Of a DNA stretch of 13,635 nt, positions 1-8,052 are shown piece by piece. This stretch comes from CAZKUB01 sp964592335 (GTDB lineage Archaea; Thermoplasmatota; E2; DHVEG-1): positions 1 to 13,635 of the forward strand of contig CAZQEU010000045.1 in NCBI GenBank assembly GCA_964592335.1. Direction: 5' to 3'. Positions within the stretch are counted from its first letter, which is position 1. Each line of letters starts with the position of its first letter. The position numbers were made by a program, and so were the translations under genes. The notes below the pieces were generated by a model. It ran no database searches. It was not told where the DNA came from and was given only the letters and a program-made list of their open reading frames with translations.

Positions 1-1121
1 TTCTTCTTGCATACAACATAAATCTTGATACAAACGATAAATCAATAGCATCAAAAATAGCCGGAAAAATAAGGACCAGCGGTGTTGTAAAAAAAGATAA
101 AGATGGAAACAAAATAATAGGAGCTAATGGAAAAGCAGAGCGCATAGCCGGCAGATTTAAAGGTGTACAAGCAGGCGGCATGATGTACGATGAAAACATT
201 GCGCAAGTATCAATGAATCTTCTAAATTACAAAGAAGTAAATCTGCATGATGTCTTTGAAGCAGTAAAAGAAGAAGCAAATAAACTTGGTGCAAAAGCAA
301 CCGGAAGTGAAATAGTAGGACTAGTACCAGTTGAATCATTACTGATGGCAGGTAGGTTTTATGCTAAAAAAGAAGGAATAAAAACTACAGATGAAAATGA
401 GTTAGTTAATCTTGCAATTGAAAAACTAGGATTGTCTGATTTATATCAATTCAAACCTGAGGAAAAAGTAATAGAATACATGATACAAGAAAGTGGGGAG
501 CTTGCATCAATGAAAGTTGCAAACTTTCTATCAGAGCTTGCATCAAACAGTCCAGCTCCTGGCGGTGGAAGTGTTGCAGCACTCTCAGGAAGCCTAGGTG
601 CTGCACTTAGCTCCATGGTCTGCAATCTTACGATTGGAAAAGAAAAATATGCAGATGCTCAAGATGACATCAAAAAAGTTTTAAAACAAAGTGAAAAACT
701 TAGAAAAAAACTGGAAGAACTAATTGACGAGGATACAAATGCATTCAACGATGTCATGAAAGCATTTAAAATGCCAAAGGAAACAGATGAACAGAAGAAA
801 AAACGAAGTGGCGCAATACAAAAAGGATACAAAAAAGCAGCGCAGGTGCCACTTGATACAGCAAGGACATGTGCAGAAATACTTGATGTTGCAAAAACTG
901 TAGCAGAAAAGGGAAACACAAACTCTGTAACTGACGCAGCAGTATCAGCACTTATGGCTCAATCAGGAGTAATTGGTGCAATACTCAATGTAAAAATTAA
1001 TCTTGGATCGATAAAAGATGAAGCTTTTGTAAAAAAACTTTCATCAGAACTTGACAGTTTAGAAAAAACAACCAAAGATAAAACCGAGGAAGTTTTAAAA
1101 ATAGCTGACAATAAAATTTAG
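1..1121 (+). CDS. ftcD: Glutamate formimidoyltransferase / formimidoyl-THF cyclodeaminase, bifunctional (5' end outside window)
   Basis: This enzyme moves the formimino group of N-formimino-L-glutamate (the end product of histidine breakdown) to tetrahydrofolate, then releases ammonia to give 5,10-methenyl-THF. The frame is open to the left edge: the first full codon is at position 3 and 372 residues are visible before the TAG. The first ~150 visible residues match the C-terminal subdomain of the transferase (LAYNINLDTND near the start, then QVSMNLLNY and GSEIVGLVP). The last ~205 residues are the all-helical cyclodeaminase, opening with NFLSELASNSPAPGGGS and continuing with a lysine-rich helical bundle. 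Both activities are therefore fused, as in the vertebrate enzyme. Compared with full-length FTCD, about 170-180 N-terminal residues lie outside the window. An ATG at 180 is internal, because homology continues upstream of it. Coding sequence is A-rich with A-ending codons. A terminator-like hairpin follows. Confidence 0.93.
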   Translation, partial: LLAYNINLDTNDKSIASKIAGKIRTSGVVKKDKDGNKIIGANGKAERIAGRFKGVQAGGMMYDENIAQVSMNLLNYKEVNLHDVFEAVKEEANKLGAKATGSEIVGLVPVESLLMAGRFYAKKEGIKTTDENELVNLAIEKLGLSDLYQFKPEEKVIEYMIQESGELASMKVANFLSELASNSPAPGGGSVAALSGSLGAALSSMVCNLTIGKEKYADAQDDIKKVLKQSEKLRKKLEELIDEDTNAFNDVMKAFKMPKETDEQKKKRSGAIQKGYKKAAQVPLDTARTCAEILDVAKTVAEKGNTNSVTDAAVSALMAQSGVIGAILNVKINLGSIKDEAFVKKLSSELDSLEKTTKDKTEEVLKIADNKI

Positions 1122-1147
1122 GATAAAACATTATGTTTTTTTCAATT

Positions 1148-1181
1148 AAATAAACTTAGTTTTATTTCACTGATTTTTTTT
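1148..1181 (+). terminator. Hairpin plus T-run terminator after ftcD
   Basis: A perfect 7-bp inverted repeat (AAATAAA at 1148-1154 and TTTATTT at 1161-1167, 6-nt loop) is followed by eight T at 1174-1181. A T-run alone can end archaeal transcription. The all-AT stem is weak, so the T-run is probably the working part. It lies 27 bp past the ftcD stop and separates ftcD from the hydrolase pair. Confidence 0.5.
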
Positions 1182-1235
1182 ATTAGCCCACATTAAGATA
1201 AAATAAGTAGATAATTGAGAGAGTTGTAAATATAG

Positions 1236-1343
1236 ATGATTTATAAAAAATATTGTAATTTGATAGCGCTTAATTGATTGGATAGTTGTATTTATTTATG
1301 TTTTACGAGGAATTTACCACAAATATTAAATAATATTAAAGGA
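1236..1343 (+). promoter_or_regulatory. Leader and promoter candidates for the C45 hydrolase gene
   Basis: Two TATA-like boxes are visible. One, TTTATAAAAAA near 1241-1251, would give a leader of about 85 nt containing the purine-rich AAAGGA at 1338-1343 as a ribosome binding site. The other is the AT block at 1322-1337 (AATATT-AAAT-AATATT), whose centre is about 27 bp before the ATG at 1356 and would give a leaderless message. The sequence cannot decide between them. The rest of the 1122-1355 gap shows no gene. Confidence 0.3.
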
Positions 1344-1355
1344 ACTTATTATACT

Positions 1356-2654
1356 ATGGATATGATAAAAGTATATAGTAATAGTGTGCTTGTATTGCTC
1401 TTGTTTTTAATGATTTTTACACCTATCACAAATGCTTTTTCTGTCAAAACAAATATTTTCAAAAATAAAGATCTTTTTAAATTAGAAAAAGAGCATTCGA
1501 CAGATATTGTATGTGTTGAAGGCAACAGTCATTATAATTTTGGTTTTAATATTGGTCGCAAATATGGTTTTATGTATAAATCAATAAACTTTTTTACAAA
1601 ACTTTTTAGAAAAGAGAATACAAATGATGATGCAGAGCTTACTAATCATGTTATTTTTTTAAAAAATAGTTGCCCGCAAATTTACCAGGAAATTAAAGGG
1701 CTTTCTGATGCTATAGGCATCTCCGTTGAAAGAATAGCATCTCTAAAAAAGTCTTTACAACCTTTTCTACGCCATGGTTGTACAGTAACTGCTTCTACAG
1801 GTAATGCCACAAAAAATAATGAAACATTTCTTACTCAGAATATGGATTTATATAGACATGAGTTTAAGTCTTTTTATTTTAGGTTATTATTTTCCAAGTT
1901 ATGGATTCCTCATCTTTGGGTTAAAAAATACAAAAATTTCGAGTATTCGTATGTTATACTTGGCATCCCTATTATTGCTGAGAAACCATTGATGAATGAA
2001 AAAGGTTTGTCTTTGTTGGGTACCGATATTGCTAAAAAAACTAGGAATGAAACACCCGCAGATAAGGGATCTGGTATTCCTCTTTGGTTTTGGTGGCCTA
2101 TGATTTTTATGTCATGTGATGATGTATACGATGTGGTAGATTTTTATAAGGGAAATCTGAAACCTTCTACTAAGTTGTTTAACAGCGATTTATGGGCAGA
2201 CAGTCATGGAAACATTATGGGTGTTGAAATTACCAATACTTATTCTGCTTTTACTTTTAGTAATTCTACCGAAATTACGGGCGGCCCTGATAGTATTTTA
2301 TGGCATACTAATCACCATATTTGGCTGGATCCAAATTTAACAGGCTCTCTTTTTCCTAATGAAGCTTTATCATCCAAGCATAGATGTGAGCGGGCTAAAG
2401 AAATTTTAGTTGAGAACCATGGCAATATAACTCTTGATACTTGCAAGATGTTATGTAGAGATCATGGAGGTGGTTTTAAACAAAATGAACCTGATTCTTG
2501 GGATATTTGTTGTCATAGTGATATACGTTACCCTGGTTTTACTATCAAATCTTTGATTATTGAACCAAAAAAATTGACGATTCATTTTACTAATTTTAAA
2601 CCATGTTTAAGTAGGTATAAAGAATTCAGTTTTTCTGAAAAGTTCAATGTATAG
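1356..2654 (+). CDS. Secreted C45-family autoproteolytic acyltransferase/hydrolase (Ntn hydrolase, AAT-like)
   Basis: This 432-aa protein is a probable extracellular linear-amide hydrolase or acyltransferase of the acyl-CoA:6-aminopenicillanic acid acyltransferase (AAT, C45) family. It has a signal peptide (hydrophobic core about residues 11-24, likely cut after TNA at 27). A GNSHYNFGFNIG-type N-terminal segment follows, then the HGCT motif with Cys142. In this family the Gly-Cys bond is cut autocatalytically and the Cys becomes the N-terminal nucleophile. Here that would leave a pro-segment of ~114 aa after signal removal and a ~290-aa beta chain. Other family-like motifs are TQNMDLY, GVEITN and TNHH. 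The ATG at 1356 was chosen over an upstream TTG at 1278, because it places the signal peptide at the true N-terminus. The sense strand is strikingly T-rich compared with ftcD and fhs, which hints at transfer. It sits 32 bp before the M28 peptidase gene, a probable operon. Substrate is unknown. Confidence 0.8.
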   Translation: MDMIKVYSNSVLVLLLFLMIFTPITNAFSVKTNIFKNKDLFKLEKEHSTDIVCVEGNSHYNFGFNIGRKYGFMYKSINFFTKLFRKENTNDDAELTNHVIFLKNSCPQIYQEIKGLSDAIGISVERIASLKKSLQPFLRHGCTVTASTGNATKNNETFLTQNMDLYRHEFKSFYFRLLFSKLWIPHLWVKKYKNFEYSYVILGIPIIAEKPLMNEKGLSLLGTDIAKKTRNETPADKGSGIPLWFWWPMIFMSCDDVYDVVDFYKGNLKPSTKLFNSDLWADSHGNIMGVEITNTYSAFTFSNSTEITGGPDSILWHTNHHIWLDPNLTGSLFPNEALSSKHRCERAKEILVENHGNITLDTCKMLCRDHGGGFKQNEPDSWDICCHSDIRYPGFTIKSLIIEPKKLTIHFTNFKPCLSRYKEFSFSEKFNV

Positions 2655-2686
2655 ATTTATTTAAATTACAGGGTGGAACATTAGAC

Positions 2687-4021
2687 ATGTTTAAATTTAA
2701 GATTTTGGTTTTTCTTGTTGTGTTTTTATTTGTTGTACCTGTGTCTTCTACATCAACTTTTTTACAGTTAGAAAAGGTTTTTGAGTCTGAGTCTTTTGTT
2801 AATGAAAAAGATTTGAAGATATGTGAAATCATCAATAAGGCTAATAGATCCTTGATTGAGGATTTTTTGAATAGTTTCGTAGAAATCGGTCCAAAGTTAA
2901 CTGGGACATATGGTTGTAGAAAAACTGCAGTTTTTTTAAAAAATCAATTTAAGATGATGGGTTTGAAAGTTAAATCATATAATTGGAGTTCCTATGAAGC
3001 TATTTGGAATTTAAGGTCTTTTTTTAAAATTCGTTTTTTCAATGGCGAGAATATTGAGGCTACATTACCCGGGCGTTATCCGGATAAACCTTGTATTATT
3101 TTTTCTGCTCATTATGATACAGTCCGTGTATCTCCAGGTGCTAATGATGATGGATCTGGAATAACTGCTATGCTTACAGCAGCATATACCTTAAGCCATT
3201 ATAAATTTGATAGGACGATAAAATTTGTTGCTTTTTCAGGAGAAGAAATTGGCCTCCGTGGTAGTAGATCATATGTTAAATATTTACATGACTCTGAAGA
3301 AGATGTTCTAGTTTCAATTAATGCCGATATGATAGGTTATGCAAATTCCAGTAATGGAGGAAAAGAATTTCGTTTAGGTTATACAAATGGTGCAAGGTGG
3401 ATGAGTAAAGATATTGAATCTTTAAACAAAGTATACGATATTGGTTTTGAGAACATATCTTTCTTTGAATTAAGCCAGGATGCTATTATTGGCCATGGTG
3501 ACTATTTTAATTTCGTTAAATATGGTTATGAATGTGTTTCTTTTTGGCAACAGGAAACAAATAAAAAATATTACCATACTGCTAATGACACTATTGAACA
3601 TATTAATTTTAGTTATCTTACCAATATGACCAAGTTGATTATTAGTGGTATAGTTAGATTTGCAGATATTGAAGTTTTGGGTCAACCTAATATCAGAATT
3701 GTTTCTCCAAAGAAAGGAAAAATTTATGATAAAGATTTGTTAAAAAAAGATTTAACTTTACCTAAGTTTACAATTTTGCCTTTTAGGATAACTAGGATCT
3801 TTGATAATGTAGATGTTTACGCTGAAGTAAGACCTGGTGTTTATAATGTAGACTATGTATGTTTTTATTACGATGATAAAGAGGTTTTTAATACTAGTAA
3901 GAAACCGTTTATATATATTTTGGACAATGTTGGTTTTGGTTTTCATGAGATAAAAGCGGAGGTATGTGATAAAAATGGCGGAAGAGACACCGATCAAATT
4001 AAGATATTTTCTTTCAGATAA
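2687..4021 (+). CDS. Secreted M28-family zinc aminopeptidase with C-terminal Ig-like domain
   Basis: This 444-aa protein probably trims amino acids from peptides outside the cell. Residues ~1-22 form a signal peptide with a Phe/Val-rich core and no lipobox cysteine. The M28 co-catalytic zinc site is complete: H142 in SAHYDT, bridging D154 in GANDDGSG, catalytic E186 and ligand E187 in FSGEEIG, D214 in NADMIGY, and H297 in YHTANDT. From about residue 334 to the end there is a separate beta-rich domain (starts IRIVSPKKG; has VCFYYDDKEVF and GFHEIKAEVCDKNG), typical of Ig-like modules on exported Thermoplasmatota proteins. About eight N-x-S/T sequons fit a glycosylated surface protein. The start ATG has a GGTGG ribosome binding site at 2672-2676. 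It shares the T-rich composition of the gene upstream and probably its transcript. M28 identity is firm; the natural substrate is not known. Confidence 0.9.
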   Translation: MFKFKILVFLVVFLFVVPVSSTSTFLQLEKVFESESFVNEKDLKICEIINKANRSLIEDFLNSFVEIGPKLTGTYGCRKTAVFLKNQFKMMGLKVKSYNWSSYEAIWNLRSFFKIRFFNGENIEATLPGRYPDKPCIIFSAHYDTVRVSPGANDDGSGITAMLTAAYTLSHYKFDRTIKFVAFSGEEIGLRGSRSYVKYLHDSEEDVLVSINADMIGYANSSNGGKEFRLGYTNGARWMSKDIESLNKVYDIGFENISFFELSQDAIIGHGDYFNFVKYGYECVSFWQQETNKKYYHTANDTIEHINFSYLTNMTKLIISGIVRFADIEVLGQPNIRIVSPKKGKIYDKDLLKKDLTLPKFTILPFRITRIFDNVDVYAEVRPGVYNVDYVCFYYDDKEVFNTSKKPFIYILDNVGFGFHEIKAEVCDKNGGRDTDQIKIFSFR

Positions 4022-4067
4022 TTTTTGTATGTAAAATATGTGCAGAGAAGAAAATCATAATTAACAA

Positions 4068-4074
4068 TTTTTTT
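4068..4074 (+). terminator. T7 run after the M28 peptidase gene
   Basis: Seven T lie 46 bp past the peptidase stop and upstream of the fhs promoter candidate. A T-run without a stem is enough for many archaeal terminators. No convincing hairpin is seen. Confidence 0.35.
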
Positions 4075-4077
4075 ACA

Positions 4078-4090
4078 AATCCTTTAAGTA
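4078..4090 (+). promoter_or_regulatory. BRE/TATA-like element of fhs
   Basis: AATCC followed by TTTAAGTA ends 27 bp before the fhs ATG. There is no purine-rich ribosome binding site between the box and the ATG, so a leaderless or nearly leaderless mRNA is inferred. Confidence 0.35.
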
Positions 4091-4117
4091 CATCTTACAT
4101 TCTTTACTTTTATAATT

Positions 4118-5755
4118 ATGAAATCTGACATTGAGATTGCAAGAGAAGCAGATATTCAAGATATATACTCAATTGGTAAAAAAATAGGAATAAATGAAGA
4201 TGAAATGATTCCTTGGGGAAATCATAAGGCAAAGGTTCATCCCAAGATTTTTGAGCGCATCAACAAAAACAAAGATGGAAAACTAATTCTTGTAACAACT
4301 ATTAATCCTAATCCTGAAGGAGAAGGTAAAACCACGCTTACTATTGGTCTTGCTCAGGCTCTTTCAAAACTTAACAAAAAAACAATGCTCTGCATTCGTG
4401 AGCCATCTCTAGGCCCCACGATGGGTATGAAAGGAGGTGCTGCTGGTGGAGGTTATTCCCAAGTAATCCCAATGTCTGATATCAACCTTCATTTTACAGG
4501 AGATATGCATGCAATCACTAGTGCCCATAATCTTCTTGCAAGTCTACTTGACAACCATATCCATTATGGAGATGAATTTCATATCGATCCAAGATACATT
4601 GTATGGCCACGAGTGATGGATATAAGTGATAGAGCGCTTAGAAAAGTAGTAGTGGGACTAGGCGGTCCTTATGACGGTGTCCCCCATGAAGAAGAATTTG
4701 CAATAACACCTGCCTCTGAGATAATGGCAATTTTGTGTTTATCCAAGGATTTAGAGGATTTAAAAAAACGGTTGAGCCGAATTATAGTTGCTTATACTTA
4801 TGATAACAAACCGATTTATGCAAAGGATCTAAAAGCAGTAGGTGCAATGGCGGTCCTACTAAAAGACGCGATAAAACCAAACCTAGTTCAAACTCTGGAG
4901 GGAGTACCAGCCTTTGTACATGGCGGTCCTTTTGCAAATATAGCACATGGTACAAGCAGCCTAATTGCCACGAACATGGCATTAAAACTATCTGATTATG
5001 TCATAACTGAGGCTGGTTTTGGCTCAGAGCTTGGTGCTGAAAAATTCTTCAACATTGTATGTAGAACCGGTAAATTAAAACCTGATGCAGCAGTAATGCT
5101 TGTCAGCATCCGCGCTCTTAAAAGACACGGGAATGGAAATGTTAAAAAAGGTCTTGTAAACCTTGAGAAACACTTGAATAATATCTCACAATTCAAGATT
5201 CCAGTAATTGTTGCTCTGAATCATTTCACAGATGACAAAGAAGAAGAAATACAAATCGTTGAGAATTTCTGTAAATCCAAAAAAATTATTTTTTCTGTCG
5301 CAGATATCTGGAGCCAGGGTGGAGAAGGTGGAATTGAGCTTGCAGGTAAACTAGTGAGCTTGATACATAATAATCCATCTAATTTTGAGGTTTTATATGA
5401 TGAAAAACTATCTGTAAAAGAAAAAATACAGATTATCGCAAAAAAAATATATGGTGCCGATAGAGTGGTATATAGTGTTAACGCAGAAAATGATATTAAA
5501 CTCTGTGAAAAAATAGGACTTGATAAATTACCTGTTTGTATTGCAAAAACACAGTACTCACTATCTGATGATTCAAAGCTTTTAGGCAAACCTGAAGGCT
5601 TTAAAATAACAGTACGAGAAATACGTTTTTCAGCAGGAGCAGGGTTTTTAGTTCCAATGACCGGTAAAATTACAACCATGCCTGGCCTACCGAAAAAACC
5701 AATATCAGAAAATATTGATATTGATTGGAAAGGAAAAATCACTGGTCTTTACTAA
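4118..5755 (+). CDS. fhs: Formate--tetrahydrofolate ligase
   Basis: This enzyme makes 10-formyl-THF from formate, THF and ATP in the cytoplasm. The reaction is reversible and can yield ATP in amino-acid fermenters. The 545-aa length is close to the usual ~555. A P-loop-like NPNPEGEGKTT has its Lys at residue 71. It is followed by the family signatures REPSLGPTMGMKGGAAGGG, DINLHFTGDMHAIT and HGGPFANIAHG, by ITEAGFGSELGAEKF, and by a C-terminal MPGLPKKP. Nothing is missing. The ATG at 4118 is the family start and appears leaderless. The gene is rare in archaea, most of which use methanopterin. Together with ftcD in this window it points to a THF-based one-carbon pathway. It is followed after 60 bp by rpa, whose own strong ribosome binding site gives no clear sign of coupling. 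Confidence 0.97.
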   Translation: MKSDIEIAREADIQDIYSIGKKIGINEDEMIPWGNHKAKVHPKIFERINKNKDGKLILVTTINPNPEGEGKTTLTIGLAQALSKLNKKTMLCIREPSLGPTMGMKGGAAGGGYSQVIPMSDINLHFTGDMHAITSAHNLLASLLDNHIHYGDEFHIDPRYIVWPRVMDISDRALRKVVVGLGGPYDGVPHEEEFAITPASEIMAILCLSKDLEDLKKRLSRIIVAYTYDNKPIYAKDLKAVGAMAVLLKDAIKPNLVQTLEGVPAFVHGGPFANIAHGTSSLIATNMALKLSDYVITEAGFGSELGAEKFFNIVCRTGKLKPDAAVMLVSIRALKRHGNGNVKKGLVNLEKHLNNISQFKIPVIVALNHFTDDKEEEIQIVENFCKSKKIIFSVADIWSQGGEGGIELAGKLVSLIHNNPSNFEVLYDEKLSVKEKIQIIAKKIYGADRVVYSVNAENDIKLCEKIGLDKLPVCIAKTQYSLSDDSKLLGKPEGFKITVREIRFSAGAGFLVPMTGKITTMPGLPKKPISENIDIDWKGKITGLY

Positions 5756-5801
5756 GGAAAATAAGGATAGATTGATATATCACAAACCTGATGCATCTTT
5801 T

Positions 5802-5808
5802 GGGAGGT
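5802..5808 (+). promoter_or_regulatory. Strong ribosome binding site that fixes the GTG start of rpa
   Basis: GGGAGGT lies 7 nt before a GTG at 5816 and matches the archaeal anti-Shine-Dalgarno. No ATG in this frame lies nearby upstream. This makes GTG the start with good confidence. Confidence 0.7.
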
Positions 5809-5815
5809 TACATTT

Positions 5816-7120
5816 GTGACATCTGATACTAAATCTAATGTAGATGAAATCATAAACATTCTTGATGAGGAAAACAAAAAAAATGTTTCCCGACAAGAAC
5901 TTGAAAAAGAATTTGAAAAATTTATGGAATATGGTGTGCCTATTGAACAGGCTAAACAGACACTTGTTAAAAAATATGGTGGAGACACTGTGTTTACTGG
6001 TGCTACATCATCTTCTGAAGAAAGAATACTTATATCTGATCTAGAGCCTAACCAGTATAGTGTAAAGCTTTTAGGTCATGTAATCGCAATTAATCCTAAG
6101 GAAATCACGGTTAAAGGTGAGAACAAAAAGATTTTTTTTGGAATAATTGGTGATGAAAGCGGGACTGTTCCTTTTACATCCTGGACAGAGATTGGGGTTG
6201 AAAAAGGTGATGTAATAGAGATACAGAACGCTTATACTAAAGAATGGCAGGGTGCTGTTCAACTAAACCTTGGAGATAGAGTCCATGTTGAAAAAACTGA
6301 TAAAAAAAGGCTTCCAAAGAATGCTTTTGAACCAAAAGAAGTAACAGTAGACAAACTTCATTCAGGTATGGGACATGTTGATGTAAAAGCAAGGATTCTT
6401 GATATAAACAAAAGAGAAGTAGAGGTAAGTGGTGAAAAGAAAAATGTTTTCTCAGGAACAATAGGTGATGAGACAGGGAAAGCACAGTTTACAAGCTGGC
6501 ATGATTTTAAAATCAAAAAAGATGATGTACTTAGAATCTCAGGTGGATACGTAAAAACCTGGAAGGGGATCCCTCAGCTAACATTTGATTCAAATGCAAA
6601 GGTTGAAAAACTGGAGAAAAAAGAGATCGCAAAAAAAGATATAGAAGTAAATCGTATGCCCCTGCATGAGCTGGTGGAAAAACGTGGTGCACTTGGTGTA
6701 GAAGTAGAAGGCACTATAATCGATATACGTGCTGGTTCTGGTTTTGTAATGCGTTGTCCGGAGTGCAACCGTGTTTTAAATGATGGACGGTGCAGCATAC
6801 ATGATACTGTAGAAGGAAAACCAGATATGCGTCTAAAGCTTGTAGTAGATGATGGTACAGGAGCGGTTAGTTGTGTTATAAACCGTGATTTATCTGAAAA
6901 GATTCTTGATATGAAACTTGATGAAGCAAAAAAGATGAAAGAAGATGAAATGCAGGAAAAACTGCAAAAAATGCTTTTTGCAAAAAAAATAATGCTTAAG
7001 GGAAATGCTCTTGGTGATGAATTTGGAACAAACATTATCGTAAATGATGCAGGTTTTGTTGATACAGATGTATCTGATGAAGCTGAAAAAATTATTGATT
7101 CACTGGAGGATATTTTATGA
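5816..7120 (+). CDS. rpa: Replication protein A (RPA), single-stranded DNA-binding, OB folds plus zinc finger
   Basis: This protein coats single-stranded DNA in replication, repair and recombination. It has 434 aa. Residues ~1-55 are a helical N-terminal segment. Two similar OB folds follow: OB1 about 70-160 (FFGIIGDESGTVPFTSW ... EWQGAVQLNLGD) and OB2 about 180-270 (FSGTIGDETGKAQFTSW ... TWKGIPQLTFDS). Their parallel motifs show an internal duplication. A third OB-like region, about 280-400, carries a zinc finger with C314, C317, C326 and H329 (C-x2-C-x8-C-x2-H), as in euryarchaeal RPA41-type proteins. The C-terminus is acidic (DTDVSDEAEKIIDSLEDIL), as is common for protein-docking tails of ssDNA-binding proteins. 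It starts with GTG after a strong ribosome binding site. Its stop overlaps the next gene's start as ATGA, so both subunits are probably made together. Confidence 0.93.
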   Translation: MTSDTKSNVDEIINILDEENKKNVSRQELEKEFEKFMEYGVPIEQAKQTLVKKYGGDTVFTGATSSSEERILISDLEPNQYSVKLLGHVIAINPKEITVKGENKKIFFGIIGDESGTVPFTSWTEIGVEKGDVIEIQNAYTKEWQGAVQLNLGDRVHVEKTDKKRLPKNAFEPKEVTVDKLHSGMGHVDVKARILDINKREVEVSGEKKNVFSGTIGDETGKAQFTSWHDFKIKKDDVLRISGGYVKTWKGIPQLTFDSNAKVEKLEKKEIAKKDIEVNRMPLHELVEKRGALGVEVEGTIIDIRAGSGFVMRCPECNRVLNDGRCSIHDTVEGKPDMRLKLVVDDGTGAVSCVINRDLSEKILDMKLDEAKKMKEDEMQEKLQKMLFAKKIMLKGNALGDEFGTNIIVNDAGFVDTDVSDEAEKIIDSLEDIL

Positions 7121-8052
7121 AACGAGAAGCTGCATGGAGAGTCTTTGCAGGTGAATACAATGATTCAACATTAGAGATAAAAGGAGAAGGAGATATGGCT
7201 CCTTCATATGTTATAACACCACTTGGAGCCAAAGTCAACAGAGTATTTGTAATAGGAGTTCTAACTGATGTAGAAAACATATCTGAAGGTGGGGATCTCG
7301 TTCGTGCACATATATCTGATCCAACAGGTGTATTTACATTATATTCTGGTTCATACCAGCAGGAAGTAACCGAAGCACTCTCAGATATTCAGGCTCCAGC
7401 ATTTGTCGCGGTAGTAGGCAAGGTCAGAACCTACAAACCTGAGGATTCAGATACTATCTATGTTTCTATTCGCCCTGAGAAAGTAATGGAAGTAGATGCA
7501 AATGTTCGAGATAAATGGATACTTGATACATGTAAAAATACAAAGGATAGAATAGAAGCCGTTCTTGAAGCAATGAAAATGGATGAATCAAACGAGTATG
7601 AACTTAGAAAACTTGGTTTCAGCAGGGATTTATCAGAAGGAATCATAGCTGCTTTAAAAAACTACAAAGACATTGATTTAAACAAATACGTTAAAATTAT
7701 ACAGGAATCACTTCAGTATCTTGTACCAGGTAAAAACGGCATTCCAGATGTAAAACCCAAAAAATCTGAGACTCAGAAAGAAATAAAAACAGATGAGAAA
7801 ACAGTAGAAACTAAAGATGATGAACAGAAAAAAGAAGATGATGAATCTGAAAAAAAATTTGCAGAAATAGAAGAAAAGGTACTAAATACAATCAAGGAAA
7901 AAGAAGGAGATGATGGCGCTGCATGGGATACAATCACGGAAAATTGTGAAAAACAAGGACTGGACAAAGATACAATCGAAGAAGCATTAACCTCTCTTAT
8001 GGACAAGGGTCTTATTTATGAACCAGTGTTAGGTACTATTAAAACTACCTAA
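7117..8052 (+). CDS. rpap: RPA-associated protein (RPAP), OB fold plus C-terminal winged helix
   Basis: This is the partner subunit of archaeal RPA (COG3390-like), expected in a complex with the upstream gene product. It is 311 aa. The N-terminal part has the typical MKREAAWRVFAGEYN opening and an OB fold at about residues 35-125 (RVFVIGVLTDVEN, VRAHISDPTGVFTLYSG, FVAVVGKVRTY). A helical segment at ~135-205 and a very charged Lys/Glu/Asp linker at ~212-246 follow. The last ~66 residues look like a winged helix (VLNTIKEKEG ... EEALTSLMDKGLIYEP), comparable with the RPA32 C-terminal protein-docking domain. The ATG overlaps the rpa TGA (ATGA), a classic translational coupling. Its 3' end overlaps the convergent beta-helix gene by 8 bp. 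The family is well recognised; the winged-helix comparison is inference from pattern. Confidence 0.88.
   Translation: MKREAAWRVFAGEYNDSTLEIKGEGDMAPSYVITPLGAKVNRVFVIGVLTDVENISEGGDLVRAHISDPTGVFTLYSGSYQQEVTEALSDIQAPAFVAVVGKVRTYKPEDSDTIYVSIRPEKVMEVDANVRDKWILDTCKNTKDRIEAVLEAMKMDESNEYELRKLGFSRDLSEGIIAALKNYKDIDLNKYVKIIQESLQYLVPGKNGIPDVKPKKSETQKEIKTDEKTVETKDDEQKKEDDESEKKFAEIEEKVLNTIKEKEGDDGAAWDTITENCEKQGLDKDTIEEALTSLMDKGLIYEPVLGTIKTT

Noticed and set aside
659..919. Minus-strand open frame inside ftcD
   Set aside because: It is a Ser/Phe/Leu-rich shadow of the cyclodeaminase helices.
1322..1337. AATATT-AAAT-AATATT as an operator palindrome
   Set aside because: In DNA this AT-rich such a pattern is expected by chance; it is noted only as a possible TATA region.
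1278..1355. TTG-started N-terminal extension of the C45 hydrolase
   Set aside because: It would add 26 residues with no ribosome binding site and bury the signal peptide inside the protein; ATG 1356 is a better start.
4022..4117. THF-type riboswitch before fhs
   Set aside because: The gap is short, has no stable pairing, and the gene looks leaderless.
5221..5742. Open frame of 173 codons on the minus strand inside fhs
   Set aside because: It is antisense to a conserved enzyme, with Ser/Phe-rich low-information sequence typical of the reverse of Lys/Glu-rich coding DNA.
6574..7035. Open frame of 153 codons on the minus strand inside rpa
   Set aside because: Same reason: Ser/Phe-rich shadow of the RPA zinc-finger region.
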